Below are positions 25,022 through 34,111 of a DNA stretch of 64,000 bases, one piece after another (within the stretch, counting starts at the first letter, position 1; each line of letters starts with the position of its first letter). Source of the stretch: JADLGH01 sp964586675. Lineage in GTDB: Bacteria > Desulfobacterota_D > UBA1144 > Nemesobacterales > UBA2774. Under the pieces are notes generated by a model. It saw only the letters and a list, made by a program, of their open reading frames with translations, made no database searches and was not told the DNA's origin. A program made the position numbers and the translations under genes. The DNA lies in NCBI GenBank assembly GCA_964586675.1, contig CAZPHQ010000010.1, forward strand, positions 25,290-89,289, given 5' to 3'.

Positions 25022-26179
25022 TCAAGAACGTCTCCCGGGCCGTGTGAAAAGGAAGAGCAGAAACCCCGCGAAAACGAGCGCAGCCGCCGAGATATACATC
25101 CCCTCGTAACCGAAATCCCTCGCCGCCACGCCCAGCGGGAAGGCGAGAAAGTTTATCCCGATGCTGTAGCTCGCGTTAAACGCCCCCATCGCTTTCCCCC
25201 TCTCATCAGCCTTCGCGTTGTCTATGACGAGCGCGCTCAGGGTCGGATAGAGAAAGCCGTATCCGAAGCTGAAGAAGAATGAAATTGCGACAGCCGTGAG
25301 CGTCGAATGGACGAGCGGCATCGCCGCGAGCGATAGCGACATGACGAGCATCGACGGCAGTGCTATCGTCATCCTCCCCCACATGTCGGCCACCCGTCCG
25401 CCGATAATCCTGACCGCGACGACTGTAACCGTGTACGTGAGAAAGAAGTAATAGGCGTTAAGCCCCTTCGACGTAAAGTACGGCGCGACAAAGTTCAGCA
25501 CAGCGCCGAGCCCGCCCGCGAGTATGACGTTCGCCGAGAGTATCGTGACATATCCCCGCGACAAAACGAGCCTGAAGAACCCGAATCCGAGCCGTTCTTC
25601 GGAGCGCGCGAAGCGCCCGTCCTTCGCGAAGAGGCTCAGCATGAGCGAGCCGAGGCTGAAGAACGAGACGGAGAGGAAAAAGACCTTGAACCCGGCAAGC
25701 CCTATGAGGAACTCGCCGAGAGACGGCCCTATCGCGTACGAAGCAATCGTGAACGCACTGAATATGCCGAGCCCCTCGGCCCTCCTTTCGGGCGGTATGT
25801 AATCGGCGACGAACGTCCCCGCCGCCGTGAACGAAAACGCGAACGATACTCCCTGGAGAAGCCTGAGGGCGTAAATGAGCGGGGATATTTCCGAGACTAG
25901 GAGATACGAAAGTGACGCGGCGAACATGAGCGCGTAGCCGACGATGAGAAAACGCCGCCTGCCGTACCTGTCCACGAGAAAGGCCACGAACGGTATCGCA
26001 CCGAGAGACGTGATGCCGAACGTGCCCATAACGAACCCTATGTCGGCCCCGTTCCCGCCGAGACTCTTGATGTAGAGAGGCAGGAGAAAGAACGACGAGA
26101 AATTGCAGAAGAAAAGGAAGTTCGCGAGCGTTACGAGGGTGAAGTTCTGAAACGCCGGTCGGGAGAATCCCTTCAGCAT
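25022..26179 (-). CDS. Major facilitator superfamily transporter
   Basis: Twelve hydrophobic helices with the MFS motif A between helices 2 and 3 (VDRYGRRRFLIVGYALM) and a partial repeat in the second half (GGRVADMWGRMTIALPS). The C-terminal half includes a helix rich in Ser and Phe (VAISFFFSFGYGFLYPTLS). It resembles drug/H+ antiporter-like or sugar-efflux MFS proteins of unknown substrate. I chose the ATG at 26179 (MLKGFSRPAF) because GGGGGGAGG lies 5 bases upstream; the frame extends 21 codons further to a start at 26242. It is a single gene, divergent from the glycosyltransferase cluster. Confidence 0.88.
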   Translation of the reverse strand: MLKGFSRPAFQNFTLVTLANFLFFCNFSSFFLLPLYIKSLGGNGADIGFVMGTFGITSLGAIPFVAFLVDRYGRRRFLIVGYALMFAASLSYLLVSEISPLIYALRLLQGVSFAFSFTAAGTFVADYIPPERRAEGLGIFSAFTIASYAIGPSLGEFLIGLAGFKVFFLSVSFFSLGSLMLSLFAKDGRFARSEERLGFGFFRLVLSRGYVTILSANVILAGGLGAVLNFVAPYFTSKGLNAYYFFLTYTVTVVAVRIIGGRVADMWGRMTIALPSMLVMSLSLAAMPLVHSTLTAVAISFFFSFGYGFLYPTLSALVIDNAKADERGKAMGAFNASYSIGINFLAFPLGVAARDFGYEGMYISAAALVFAGFLLFLFTRPGRRS

Positions 26180-26321
26180 CCCTGCCTCCCCCCGGCCGCC
26201 CTTTCCGCCTCGCTCGAAGCCATGGGGTAAATATCTTATCATCCCCGCGCCGTACCGCCAGAGCCGCGCCTCTCCTGTCTAAATTCCCGCCGCTCGACTA
26301 TAATTAGGGAAGAGACCCCTC

Positions 26322-27167
26322 ATGCCCGAGCTCACCGTCTCCATGCCCGCGCGCAACACATCCCGATTCATAGGCGAAGCCATATCGAGCGTGCTTTCTG
26401 AAAGCGGCGTCGATCTCGAGCTGATAGTGGTTGACGACGCCTCCGGGGACGATACGGCCGGCGTCGCCTCGTCGTTCGATGACCCGCGCGTAAAGGTCTT
26501 ACGAAATCCCGTCCGCCGCGGCATATCCGGCTGCCACAATATTGTCATCGAAAATTCACGCGCGCCGTTCATAGCGCACGTGGATTCAGACGACGTGATT
26601 CTTCCGGGCGCACTGGCGAAAATGCTCGACGCTCTCAGGTCGTCCCCCGGAGCCGGCCAGTCGCACTGCAACTTCCACTGCATGGACGATGAAGGCCGAA
26701 GGCTCGATATCGCCCTCTCCTCCGTGAAAGAGCCCGGCATAAACTATAAACGTGAGCTCCTCGTCCGCGGCGGAGTGATCAACCATCTCCGCACCTACAG
26801 GAAGGAGATATTTCGCGATGTCGGCGGCTTCGACGAAACCCTCCAATACAGCGAGGACACCGAGATGGCTCTCCGCATCATCGAGAGATACGGCATAGTT
26901 CTTGTACCCGAGTTCCTTTATTTGAGACGCGTGCACGCCGGCAGCTCCAGCGACTCGCTTACCCTGAAAGAGCTCCGGTACTGGCTTCAGCGTTACAGGT
27001 TCGCCCGAAAGCTCGTCAAAAACCGGAAGGTAACGTATCTCAGCGGCGGCGAATACGACTTCAACAGGCTCATCGCCGCGGGGCTCGTCCGCGCGCTCAT
27101 CTCCTGCGCCTCCCGCATCTCGCGCCCCATGGGAAACAAATTACAAACAACCGGAAAAGCACGGTGA
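26322..27167 (+). CDS. Family 2 glycosyltransferase (GT-A fold)
   Basis: The N-terminus has the GT2 pattern LTVSMPARNTSRFIGEAISSVL, ELIVVDDASGDDT and the metal-binding DxD in HVDSDDVILPGAL. The acceptor-domain signature YSEDTEMALRIIERYG (ED near residue 185) is present. It is a cytoplasmic inverting sugar transferase for a surface polysaccharide; donor and acceptor are unknown. TATAAT at 26299-26304 is a plausible -10 element, and AGGGA lies before the ATG. It is the first of three glycosyltransferase genes on this strand, separated by 16 and 33 bp. Confidence 0.9.
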   Translation: MPELTVSMPARNTSRFIGEAISSVLSESGVDLELIVVDDASGDDTAGVASSFDDPRVKVLRNPVRRGISGCHNIVIENSRAPFIAHVDSDDVILPGALAKMLDALRSSPGAGQSHCNFHCMDDEGRRLDIALSSVKEPGINYKRELLVRGGVINHLRTYRKEIFRDVGGFDETLQYSEDTEMALRIIERYGIVLVPEFLYLRRVHAGSSSDSLTLKELRYWLQRYRFARKLVKNRKVTYLSGGEYDFNRLIAAGLVRALISCASRISRPMGNKLQTTGKAR

Positions 27168-27183
27168 TTACGCGAAGAACTCT

Positions 27184-28269
27184 ATGGCGAAAATAATCAC
27201 CGTCTACACCGACAGGCAGCACTCGCTTGTAAACATGTCCTATATCAGATGGTACAGGATGTCGGCCGCGCTGGCCTCTCTCGGTCACGAGGTCGATATA
27301 GCGGTCGGCGGGCCGGGGTGGGGGATTTTCGGTAAGGAGCGCGGTCCGGAAGTCTCCGCGCCGAGCCTCCGCAAGGTCAGGCTCGACAGGGTCAGGTGGA
27401 GCGGCTACGATGTCGTCAAGGCAAGCTACGACGAAGGGTTCCGTCTCCTCGAATCGCTGGGCGGCTCGGAACACCCTTTCATCATAACGAGGCTCGGCAC
27501 TGTCGTCGGCCCGTGTGATATGGACGGCATCCTTTTTCGCGGAACTGAGAGGGAGCGCATCTACGCGGCCCAGAAAAGAATGAGCGGGAAGAGCAGGTTC
27601 ATGGCGGTCCTCAACGAAGAGGCCCGGGGCCTCTGGCGAGAGTGCTTTGGACGTGACGACAACGTCCTCGTCGTTCCCGGCGCTGCCGACAGTGCAATAC
27701 CCGCCCCCGGAAAAGACCCCTATCCGAAAAAGCATCCGGTAAGATGCATATTCGCTGGGAACCTTTTCTGGAAGGCCTACGCGCCCGAGGCCAACGCGGC
27801 CCTCGTAAAGAAGCTGAACGCCCTCGGAAGGCTCCTCTCCGCGCGCGGCATAAGGCTCTACACCATGGGCACGGGAGACGGCAAGGACCTCGACCCCGGC
27901 TTAGTCACACACCTCGGCGCCGTCCCGTACGATGAAACGTGGAGCTATTACCACCACGCCCACGCAGGGCTCGAGCTCGTCAAGATGGGGAAATTCATGC
28001 ACAATAACGAGAGCAGCAAAATCTATCACTACCTCCGGGCGGGCCTCCCGGTCGTAAGCGAGGATGGCATCCCCAACAACAACCTCGTCCGGGAAAGCGG
28101 GCTCGGCATCATCGCCGAAAACGGGAACCTCGCGGCAATAGCGGGTAATATAGAATTAGCGGCGGCCGCGGATTGGGACCGCGAGCGCGGGATCAATTAC
28201 ATAATCGATAATCACACGTGGGAGAAGAGGGCCGAAATTTACGACGGCATAATTACGACGGCAAAATAA
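27184..28269 (+). CDS. GT-B type glycosyltransferase
   Basis: Two Rossmann-like halves are visible. The second contains RCIFAGNLFWKAYAPEANAA (start of the C-terminal domain), a LVTHLGAVPYDETWSYYHHA segment and the donor-site motif NNESSKIYHYLRAGLPVVSE, typical of family 4 or similar retaining enzymes. The N-terminal DRQHSLVNMSYIRWYRMSAALASLGHEV is the usual first strand and helix. The sugar donor is unknown. The position between a GT2 and a GT4 gene implies assembly of one glycan. Confidence 0.82.
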   Translation: MAKIITVYTDRQHSLVNMSYIRWYRMSAALASLGHEVDIAVGGPGWGIFGKERGPEVSAPSLRKVRLDRVRWSGYDVVKASYDEGFRLLESLGGSEHPFIITRLGTVVGPCDMDGILFRGTERERIYAAQKRMSGKSRFMAVLNEEARGLWRECFGRDDNVLVVPGAADSAIPAPGKDPYPKKHPVRCIFAGNLFWKAYAPEANAALVKKLNALGRLLSARGIRLYTMGTGDGKDLDPGLVTHLGAVPYDETWSYYHHAHAGLELVKMGKFMHNNESSKIYHYLRAGLPVVSEDGIPNNNLVRESGLGIIAENGNLAAIAGNIELAAAADWDRERGINYIIDNHTWEKRAEIYDGIITTAK

Positions 28270-28302
28270 AGGGCATCGCCCCGCACACACAGGAGAGAGA
28301 TA

Positions 28303-29550
28303 ATGCTCGGCGCACCCGACAGGCTTAAAATCGCTTTCATAGCGGGAGTATTCCCCGCCCTTTCCGAAACCTTCATCCTGAACCAGATAACGGGCCTCAT
28401 CGATCTCGGCCATGATGTGGATATATTCGCCCTCGAAAGGGGACTTACTACAAAGCTCCACGGCGATATAACCAAATACGACCTCCTTTCGCGCACTCAC
28501 TACCCCAGGAGAAAAGCCGGAGAGCCCCTCGGCAGCCTGAAATCCCTCGTCCTCCATACGCCCGGCCTACTCAAGAGGCCGTCCTCGATTCTCAAGATTT
28601 ACAGCGCGATAAAAAAAGGCATTCCCGGCCTCCCGTTCCTCTTTCATTGCGTACCGTACTTCAAAAACAGTCATTACGACATCGTCCACTCCCAGTTCGG
28701 CCCCAACGGCAACATCGCCGCCGAGATGAAAGAGCTCGGCATCATAGATTCCAAGCTCGTGACGACGTTTCACGGCTACGACATACGCCTAGGTCTGAGC
28801 CAGGGCGGCGACATATACGCCCCGCTCAAGGAAAAGGGCGATCTCTTCCTCGCCATATCGAGATACAACAGGCGGCAGCTCGAAGAGATGGGATTCGATC
28901 TTGCCAAAATAGTGGATCACCCCGTCGGCATAGACATCGAAAGATTCAAATACTCGGCTTCCGCCACGCCGCGTGCCGACGGCGGGATAAGGATCGTCTC
29001 CGTCGCACGCCTCGTCTGGGAGAAGGGACTCGAATACGCAATAAAAGCCGTCGGCATCCTCGCTGCTAAAAATCCCGGGCTCGAAATTAAATACGAGATA
29101 ATCGGCGAGGGACCCCTACGCGAGAAGCTCCAGGCGCTCGCCGAAAAAGAAGGACTCTCGGAGACGATAACCTTCGCGGGCGGGATGGACCAGGATTATA
29201 TATCCCGAAGACTCGCCGAATCCGACATATTCCTTCTTTCGAGCGTAGAGGAAGCGCTGAGCGTTGCGCTCATGGAGGCCATGGCCTCCGGGCTCCCGGC
29301 AGTGGCGACTAAAGTCGGCGGCGTGCCCGAGCTCGTCCGTGACGGGGAAGACGGTTACCTTGTCCGGCCCGGCGACGCCGCGGCCATAGCCGACAAGCTC
29401 GGGCTTCTGGCCGGGGACCCGGACGGCAGGAGGAAAATGGGCATGACCGGAAGGCGGATCGTCGAGGAGAAATACGACATAAGAAAACTCAACGAAAAGC
29501 TCGTCGAGCTCTACCGCTCCCTCCTCGCCGGAGACGCGCCGCCGGCCTGA
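28303..29550 (+). CDS. Family 4 glycosyltransferase (WcaL/colanic-acid type)
   Basis: This is a 415-residue GT-B enzyme with the N-terminal pattern FIAGVFPALSETFILNQITGLIDLGHDVDIFAL, acceptor-side HSQFGPNGNIAAEM and TTFHGYDIRLGL, the C-terminal domain start VSVARLVWEKGLEYAIKAV, and the donor site EALSVALMEAMASGLPAVATKVGGVPELV with the conserved E-x7-E. These features match colanic-acid and exopolysaccharide GT4 enzymes. AGGAGAGA precedes the ATG by about 5 bases. It is the third gene of the cluster and ends 87 bp before tRNA-Lys. Confidence 0.93.
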   Translation: MLGAPDRLKIAFIAGVFPALSETFILNQITGLIDLGHDVDIFALERGLTTKLHGDITKYDLLSRTHYPRRKAGEPLGSLKSLVLHTPGLLKRPSSILKIYSAIKKGIPGLPFLFHCVPYFKNSHYDIVHSQFGPNGNIAAEMKELGIIDSKLVTTFHGYDIRLGLSQGGDIYAPLKEKGDLFLAISRYNRRQLEEMGFDLAKIVDHPVGIDIERFKYSASATPRADGGIRIVSVARLVWEKGLEYAIKAVGILAAKNPGLEIKYEIIGEGPLREKLQALAEKEGLSETITFAGGMDQDYISRRLAESDIFLLSSVEEALSVALMEAMASGLPAVATKVGGVPELVRDGEDGYLVRPGDAAAIADKLGLLAGDPDGRRKMGMTGRRIVEEKYDIRKLNEKLVELYRSLLAGDAPPA

Positions 29551-29593
29551 AAACCCCTGCTTTCTCATGCCCGCGCTTTTCGTGTATATTTCT

Positions 29594-29621
29594 TTGACAA
29601 GATAGATTGGCGTGATATATT
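29594..29621 (+). promoter_or_regulatory. Promoter of the tRNA-Lys/tRNA-Glu pair
   Basis: A perfect TTGACA (29594-29599) and TATATT (29616-29621) are 16 bp apart, placing the start of transcription about 10 bp before tRNA-Lys. Confidence 0.7.
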
Positions 29622-29637
29622 TTAGCCCTTCAAAATT

Positions 29638-29710
29638 GAGCCGTTAGCTCAGTAGGTAGAGCAACTGCCTTTTAAGCAGTGGGTCACAGGTTCGAATCCT
29701 GTACGGCTCA
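29638..29710 (+). tRNA. tRNA-Lys (anticodon TTT)
   Basis: The acceptor stem GAGCCGT/ACGGCTC, the D-arm GCTC...GAGC, the anticodon stem ACTGC/GCAGT around loop CTTTTAA and the T-arm ACAGG-TTCGAAT-CCTGT are all intact. The discriminator base is A, and CCA is not encoded. Confidence 0.97.
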
Positions 29711-29723
29711 CGATCAACTGCAC

Positions 29724-29798
29724 GTCCCCGTCGTCTAGCCTGGCCCAGGACATCGGCCTTTCACGCCGGTAACAGGGGTTCGAATCCCCTCGGGGACG
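29724..29798 (+). tRNA. tRNA-Glu (anticodon TTC)
   Basis: The acceptor stem GTCCCCG/CGGGGAC, an anticodon loop CTTTCAC flanked by CGGC/GCCG and the T-arm AGGGG-TTCGAAT-CCCCT are intact. The discriminator is G, and a full CCA is not encoded. It lies 13 bp after tRNA-Lys in the same transcript. Confidence 0.96.
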
Positions 29799-30205
29799 CA
29801 CAATATGCGCCACGCATGCATGAACCCGACGTCGCGGACGTGGCCGCGACTCCGCATTTCCGTCATCCTGAACTTGTTTCAGGATCTATCCTTTGCCTTT
29901 GTCTTTTACCTTTCTTTCCACCCTTAGGAAAAGGGGGACAATTCCGAGCGTGCGAGGAATTGGACGCCCTCGCTTACGTTCTCGACGGTCATCCAGTACC
30001 GCGATTAATTTGAACCAAAGTAAAACTGGGGGGATTTAGTCTTTCTTGAATTGTCATTCCCGAATGTCTTAATCGGGAATCCACTTCCGCCAGTAATCAG
30101 TCAAGAATTTTTGTCATTTCGAACGGATGTGAGAAATCTCTGTTTGTCCCCCCTTAGGAAAAGGGGGGTATGGGGGGATTTATGTGTTCGCTTTCTCCTT
30201 CCTTT
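29799..30205. repeat. Gene-free repeat island 3 (about 0.4 kb)
   Basis: There are no genes. The elements in order are a GTCGCGG...CCGCGACTCC hairpin (29831-29850, repeated in similar form at 40192), GTCATCCTGAACTTGTTTCAGGATCT (about 29861), a CCCTTAGGAAAAGGGGG...GGGGGGATTTA element split by a 90-bp module, GTCATTCCCGA...TCGGGAATCCA (about 30052), GTCATTTCGAAC...GAGAAATCT (about 30114), and an intact C-run/G-run element (about 30149-30181). Confidence 0.85.
29938..30027. repeat. 90-bp module, copy 5
   Basis: It lies between CCCTTAGGAAAAGGGGG and GGGGGGATTTA; the intact element at 30149 has only GTAT at this place. The 5' hairpin arms CAATTCC and GGAATTG pair perfectly. It contains GGACGCCCTCGCTTACG and TCATCCAGTACCGC and ends AAAACT; length 90 bp. 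Confidence 0.8.
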
Positions 30206-30760
30206 CTACCTCACCAGCTTCGAAACCGCCTTAAACTCCTCCGTCCCCGCCGTTTCCAGGAGCATGAAAAGAAACGCCTCCGTCGTGCCCACCGTGGCCC
30301 CCGCCTTTGTCATGAGATCGAGCGCCTTCTGCCAGTCGATGTCGTTCCTCGAAACGACCGCGTCCGCCGGCACGTGCACATGATATCCCTCGTTCACAAG
30401 GTCTATGGCCGTCTGAAGAACGCATACGTGCGTCTCGACCCCGGCCAGTATAAAGGAGCTTCTTCCCAGCTCCTTTATGGCGTCGGCGAACTCCGGCGAC
30501 CTTGCGCAGCTGAACACTATCTTCTCTATCGGCGCTGCACCCTCTCCAAGTGATTCCTTAACGTCTTCTATCGTCGGTCCGAGCCCCTTCGGATACTGCT
30601 CCGTCACGATAACCGGGATACCGAGCACCTTCGCCGCTTCTATAAGAACCCGGACATTCCTCACCGCGACGCGGGAGTTGAGGTCGGGCATGGCGGACAT
30701 CAGCCTCTCCTGCATGTCTATGACGACCAGCACCGTATCTTCTTTCTTCGGAAAATCCAT
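30206..30760 (-). CDS. Isochorismatase-family cysteine hydrolase
   Basis: The catalytic triad of the family is visible: Asp in TVLVVIDMQERL (about residue 14), Lys in IEKIVFSC (about 80) and Cys in AGVETHVCVLQTAIDLV (about 113). The cis-peptide before the cysteine (GVETHVC) is typical. The 184 residues resemble YcaC-like or nicotinamidase-related hydrolases of unknown substrate. AAGGAGAT lies 5 bases before the ATG. It stands alone between a repeat island and a terminator. Confidence 0.9.
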   Translation of the reverse strand: MDFPKKEDTVLVVIDMQERLMSAMPDLNSRVAVRNVRVLIEAAKVLGIPVIVTEQYPKGLGPTIEDVKESLGEGAAPIEKIVFSCARSPEFADAIKELGRSSFILAGVETHVCVLQTAIDLVNEGYHVHVPADAVVSRNDIDWQKALDLMTKAGATVGTTEAFLFMLLETAGTEEFKAVSKLVR

Positions 30761-30849
30761 GAACTATCTCCTTCGGTAGGTTGTGTGTTATTCCCTATCT
30801 TACAATGTAAAAGAAATTTTAGAAAGCCGTCCGCGCGGGCGGATAAAGA

Positions 30850-30896
30850 AGAACGGCTGCCTCGGTCCGTTTGTTTCGACCCGGGACAGCCGTTCT
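30850..30896 (-). terminator. Hairpin downstream of the alpha/beta hydrolase gene
   Basis: A 10-bp perfect stem, AGAACGGCTG / CAGCCGTTCT, has a 27-nt loop that can fold further. Reading on the minus strand it is followed by TTCTTTATCC, a partly T-rich tract. It lies 38 bp past the stop at 30934. Confidence 0.5.
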
Positions 30897-30933
30897 GAAA
30901 TCGTACGTTTATCTACGCCGGAATTCGGCGGTA

Positions 30934-32499
30934 TCACTCTTCCACAATAAACGGCGCCGGCTCAAGCACGGCGGCGCATGACATATGCGGCGCTCCCGGA
31001 TTATCGAGGAAAGAAGCGAACACTTCCTGTGCGCAGGTATTCGACTGGATCACCGCATGTCCCACCCCGGGAAATGCCAGCACGATTGAATTCGTGAGCG
31101 GAATGGCGCCTTTCACGCCCGTGCTCGGCGGCGTAACGGCGTCGAACGTGCCCGATACGACCAATGTCCGTATGTTGCTGCCCGTGGCGGTGCGAAGGGC
31201 CTTGGGCGTCTTGGGGATGCCCCAGATTTCGCAGTCGTCGAGCGCAAAGCTGAAGTGCAGGGACGGCGCGAGCACAGAGTCCGGATAGTCCGGGAAGGCC
31301 AGCTGCCCGAACGTGAGCACGCTCTCCTCGGTGTCTTCGGCCATATATCCGCTGCAAATCATACCGAAGGTCATGCCGTAGGCGAGTACGTTCGGAGGAG
31401 TAAACGCGGGCACGGCGCGGAGCCGGGCAATGTTCTCCGGCTGCCCGTTGTTGAGCTGGTCGATCCACAATGGCACGTTCGGGAAGCTCGAAGTATTGAA
31501 GGTGTTGTCTATTATCCCGTTCACAATAGCCCCGCCGTCGAGCACGACATCCACCGGATTGCCCGGTGAGACCTCCACGCTCGTGGTGATCGGATTCGCC
31601 TCGAGCTCGTTTACGAGATTCGTGAAGGTCCCGGCGAGGTCCGGATATGCGGCGGCGCACGCGGGCTGCGCCTCGCATGCGGCAAAAAAGTTGTCGAGGC
31701 CCTCTCTGGCGTTAGGCGCCATCAATGAGGCCATCATGGCGTCGTCGAGGGGCTCCACTGAATCGAGCGTCACAGTGCGTATGCCTTCGGGATGCTGATA
31801 CATCAGCGTTTGCGCGAGGTAGGTGCCGTACGAAACCCCGAACACGTTCCACTCCGCGATACCGAGCGCCCTCCGGAGGTCGGCGAAATCGGCGGCGTTT
31901 TCAACCGTGTTGTAAGCGCTTATATCTATCCCGTTCCCGGCCAGGCGAAGAGAGCAGGCCTCCGATGCGGCGTCGTGCGCACCCCGGTTCTCCTGGGAGT
32001 CCACCGGGAAGTTGAGACTCTCTATATAGTATTCGTCCATCTCCGGGCACATCAGCTCCGGGTCGGCGAACACCGTCCCGCGCTGGCTCATGAGTATGAG
32101 ATCGCGTTTCTGGTTCACGCCGGATGCCACGAGTAAATCCATTTCAATCAGCGCGCTGCCGCCGGGGCCGCCCGCCAGGAACACAACCGGTTCGGGAAGA
32201 GGCGGCTGATTCACGGACGGCACGATAATGACGGCAAGCCGGATGGAGCGGCCGGTCGACTCGGAGTGTTTTTCAGGCACGAACAGAAAGCCGCACCTCG
32301 AAATTGCGATATCTTCCGGCGTGGGCAGCCCCTTCTCCGCATACGGAACCACTTCCGAGCAATCCGCATCCTCGAATCTCGGCAGATTATCGTTGTTATT
32401 ATTGTCGTCGCTGCAGCCCGTCGCGCCGGCGAGCAAAAGTACGGCGAAAATCACCGCGGCCGGTCTTATTCTGAGCTCCATTAATTTACGTAAACTCAT
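30934..32499 (-). CDS. Lipoprotein alpha/beta-hydrolase, TAP-like (tripeptidyl aminopeptidase type)
   Basis: A lipoprotein signal peptide ends at LLLAGATGC, with Cys lipidated near residue 29, then an Asn/Asp-rich tether. The hydrolase core has the oxyanion segment VFLAGGPGGSALIE, the nucleophile elbow NVFGVSYGTYLAQTL (Ser in GVSYG), and a C-terminal TAP-like region with the likely acid in VVSGTFDAVTPPSTG and the histidine in FPGVGHAVIQSNTC. The family includes exported proline- or tripeptide-releasing peptidases and other hydrolases; the substrate is unknown. AAGGAGAGAGG precedes the ATG. It lies 40 bp after a beta-lactamase-fold gene on the same strand, probably in one operon. Confidence 0.9.
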   Translation of the reverse strand: MSLRKLMELRIRPAAVIFAVLLLAGATGCSDDNNNNDNLPRFEDADCSEVVPYAEKGLPTPEDIAISRCGFLFVPEKHSESTGRSIRLAVIIVPSVNQPPLPEPVVFLAGGPGGSALIEMDLLVASGVNQKRDLILMSQRGTVFADPELMCPEMDEYYIESLNFPVDSQENRGAHDAASEACSLRLAGNGIDISAYNTVENAADFADLRRALGIAEWNVFGVSYGTYLAQTLMYQHPEGIRTVTLDSVEPLDDAMMASLMAPNAREGLDNFFAACEAQPACAAAYPDLAGTFTNLVNELEANPITTSVEVSPGNPVDVVLDGGAIVNGIIDNTFNTSSFPNVPLWIDQLNNGQPENIARLRAVPAFTPPNVLAYGMTFGMICSGYMAEDTEESVLTFGQLAFPDYPDSVLAPSLHFSFALDDCEIWGIPKTPKALRTATGSNIRTLVVSGTFDAVTPPSTGVKGAIPLTNSIVLAFPGVGHAVIQSNTCAQEVFASFLDNPGAPHMSCAAVLEPAPFIVEE

Positions 32500-32539
32500 A
32501 GTCCTCTCTCCTTATGTATCTGTTTTATCCGCTCACTTA

Positions 32540-33814
32540 TCATTCCCCGTCTTTTTCACCCGGGGACGGAGCCGCCAGCGGCGACAGCTCGTATATCTGA
32601 TCGAGCACATTCACCATCAGTGTATTTGCCGGCTGCTGTCCGTCGAGCGATACCGACAGAGTGGTCCATATTATGAGCGTCGTTCGGTTGGTCGGGTCAT
32701 AGCTGATTTTCGAGTTATAGCCCACGGTCTCTCCGCCGTGAAAATAAATCGTGTTCGGGCCCCAGCTCAGCCGGACCATGCCGTAGCCATACTGCTGCCC
32801 GTGGGGCTTGTCCGGGTCCTGCGGCTTAAAGCTGCCCGACCATTCGCGCTGATACTCGGCGTCGAGCACCTTTCCTGAAACCAGCGCCTCGATCCACGCC
32901 GCCATATCGTTCGCTGTCGAGATAGCGCCCCCGGCGGCCCAGGCGAATGAATGATTAACGCCGGTGAAGTCCGTGGGCTTGAGGGTGCCCGCCCGGGCAG
33001 CCGACACGATGTCGGGCGGGTAAGGCTCGTCGTCCGTTAACACAGTCGCGACGCTCCCGTACCCGTAGCCGTGAGCGTAGGGTTCGGGGAGGGTGATGTC
33101 GCCGCTTGCGGGCAGGTAGGTTTGCTTCATGCCCAGCGGCCCGAACAGCCGCTCCTGCATCGCTTGCGCAAGCGGCTTGCCGGCGGCCTTTTCGATAATG
33201 AGACCGAGCAGCACGTAATTGGTGTTGTTGTATTCGTACTCCGCGCCGGGCTGAAAGTTTGGCGGGCGCTTGAACGCTATCGCCAGCAGCTCGGCCGGGG
33301 TCCGGGCCTTGGCCGGGTCCTTGTCCATGCTCTCCGATAATTCGGGGGCGTTGGTGTAATTGTAGAGCCCGCTCCGCATGTCCAGGAGGTCGGTGATTGT
33401 GATCTTGTCGCCGTTCGGCACGTTGGCGACATACTTCGACACCTGATCGTCGAGCCCGAGCTTCCCTTCCTCGGCCAGCAAAACGATCAGCGCGGCCGTT
33501 ATCGTCTTCGTATTCGAGGCTATCCTGAAATGAGTGCCTGCGGTCGGAGGGCTGTCGGTGCCCAGCTCCGTCGTACCGTATGAAACCGTGAAATCGCCCT
33601 GCGGCGTTCGCAGGAGAACGAGCGCGCCCGGGACCATGAGCTCTTTGGCGGTCTTATCCACCATGGCCTGGAGAGCGGCCTGGTCTATACGCTTGAGAGT
33701 CGATTGGCCCACCGGTGAGGGGGCGGGCGTCGCTGCCACGGCTGCAGCCGGGAACGTCGCGATCAGGAGCGCCGGGAGAATCGCCTTTAGCTTCCTCGCT
33801 ATCCGTGAAAGCAT
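32540..33814 (-). CDS. Secreted serine hydrolase of the beta-lactamase class C / D,D-peptidase family
   Basis: A signal peptide (about 1-26, ending AAAVAAT) precedes a penicillin-recognising fold. The active-site motifs are SxxK in RIASNTKTITAALIVL, YxN in YEYNNTNYVLLGLI and a HxG motif in IYFHGGETVGYNSKIS. The family includes class C beta-lactamases, D-Ala-D-Ala carboxypeptidases and esterases, and the sequence does not decide between them. I chose the ATG at 33814 (MLSRIARK) because GAGGAGG lies 4-5 bases upstream; the frame extends 12 codons further. It is co-oriented with the alpha/beta hydrolase. Confidence 0.92.
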   Translation of the reverse strand: MLSRIARKLKAILPALLIATFPAAAVAATPAPSPVGQSTLKRIDQAALQAMVDKTAKELMVPGALVLLRTPQGDFTVSYGTTELGTDSPPTAGTHFRIASNTKTITAALIVLLAEEGKLGLDDQVSKYVANVPNGDKITITDLLDMRSGLYNYTNAPELSESMDKDPAKARTPAELLAIAFKRPPNFQPGAEYEYNNTNYVLLGLIIEKAAGKPLAQAMQERLFGPLGMKQTYLPASGDITLPEPYAHGYGYGSVATVLTDDEPYPPDIVSAARAGTLKPTDFTGVNHSFAWAAGGAISTANDMAAWIEALVSGKVLDAEYQREWSGSFKPQDPDKPHGQQYGYGMVRLSWGPNTIYFHGGETVGYNSKISYDPTNRTTLIIWTTLSVSLDGQQPANTLMVNVLDQIYELSPLAAPSPGEKDGE

Positions 33815-33999
33815 GTTTCCTCCTCGCTGGTTCGTTTTTCTGCACGACAAGGAGGATACTCCGGTCCGGCAGGATCAAACGGGGAATTCGATCCTCGTAA
33901 GCGATAATATACTATCAGATTTGCAAATACAATGATTCACACAGCAATATTTATATGGGCAATAAAAGGAACCCGAAGCGGGCCGATCGACTGGCCGCG

Positions 34000-34044
34000 G
34001 CCGCCCCGCCCGGATCATTCGGGAGGGGCGGCTTTGGATTTTTT
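34000..34044 (+). terminator. Intrinsic terminator on the plus strand with no gene in front of it
   Basis: The outer stem GCCGCCCC (34000-34007) / GGGGCGGC (34025-34032) and inner stem CCCG/CGGG are followed by TTTGGATTTTTT. The T-run works only for plus-strand transcription, yet both flanking genes are on the minus strand. The 297 bp gap (33815-34111) may therefore hold a short untranslated RNA. Confidence 0.6.
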
Positions 34045-34111
34045 AACAGTGAGGATTTAATACGAAACCCGGTCAGATGCGGCAAAATCCGTACCACCGG
34101 GCGGCTCTTTT

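Noticed and set aside
29816..30013. A 65-codon frame after tRNA-Glu
   Set aside because: It is composed of repeat elements and the 90-bp module (HPELVSGSILC-type peptide), a typical repeat-derived artefact.
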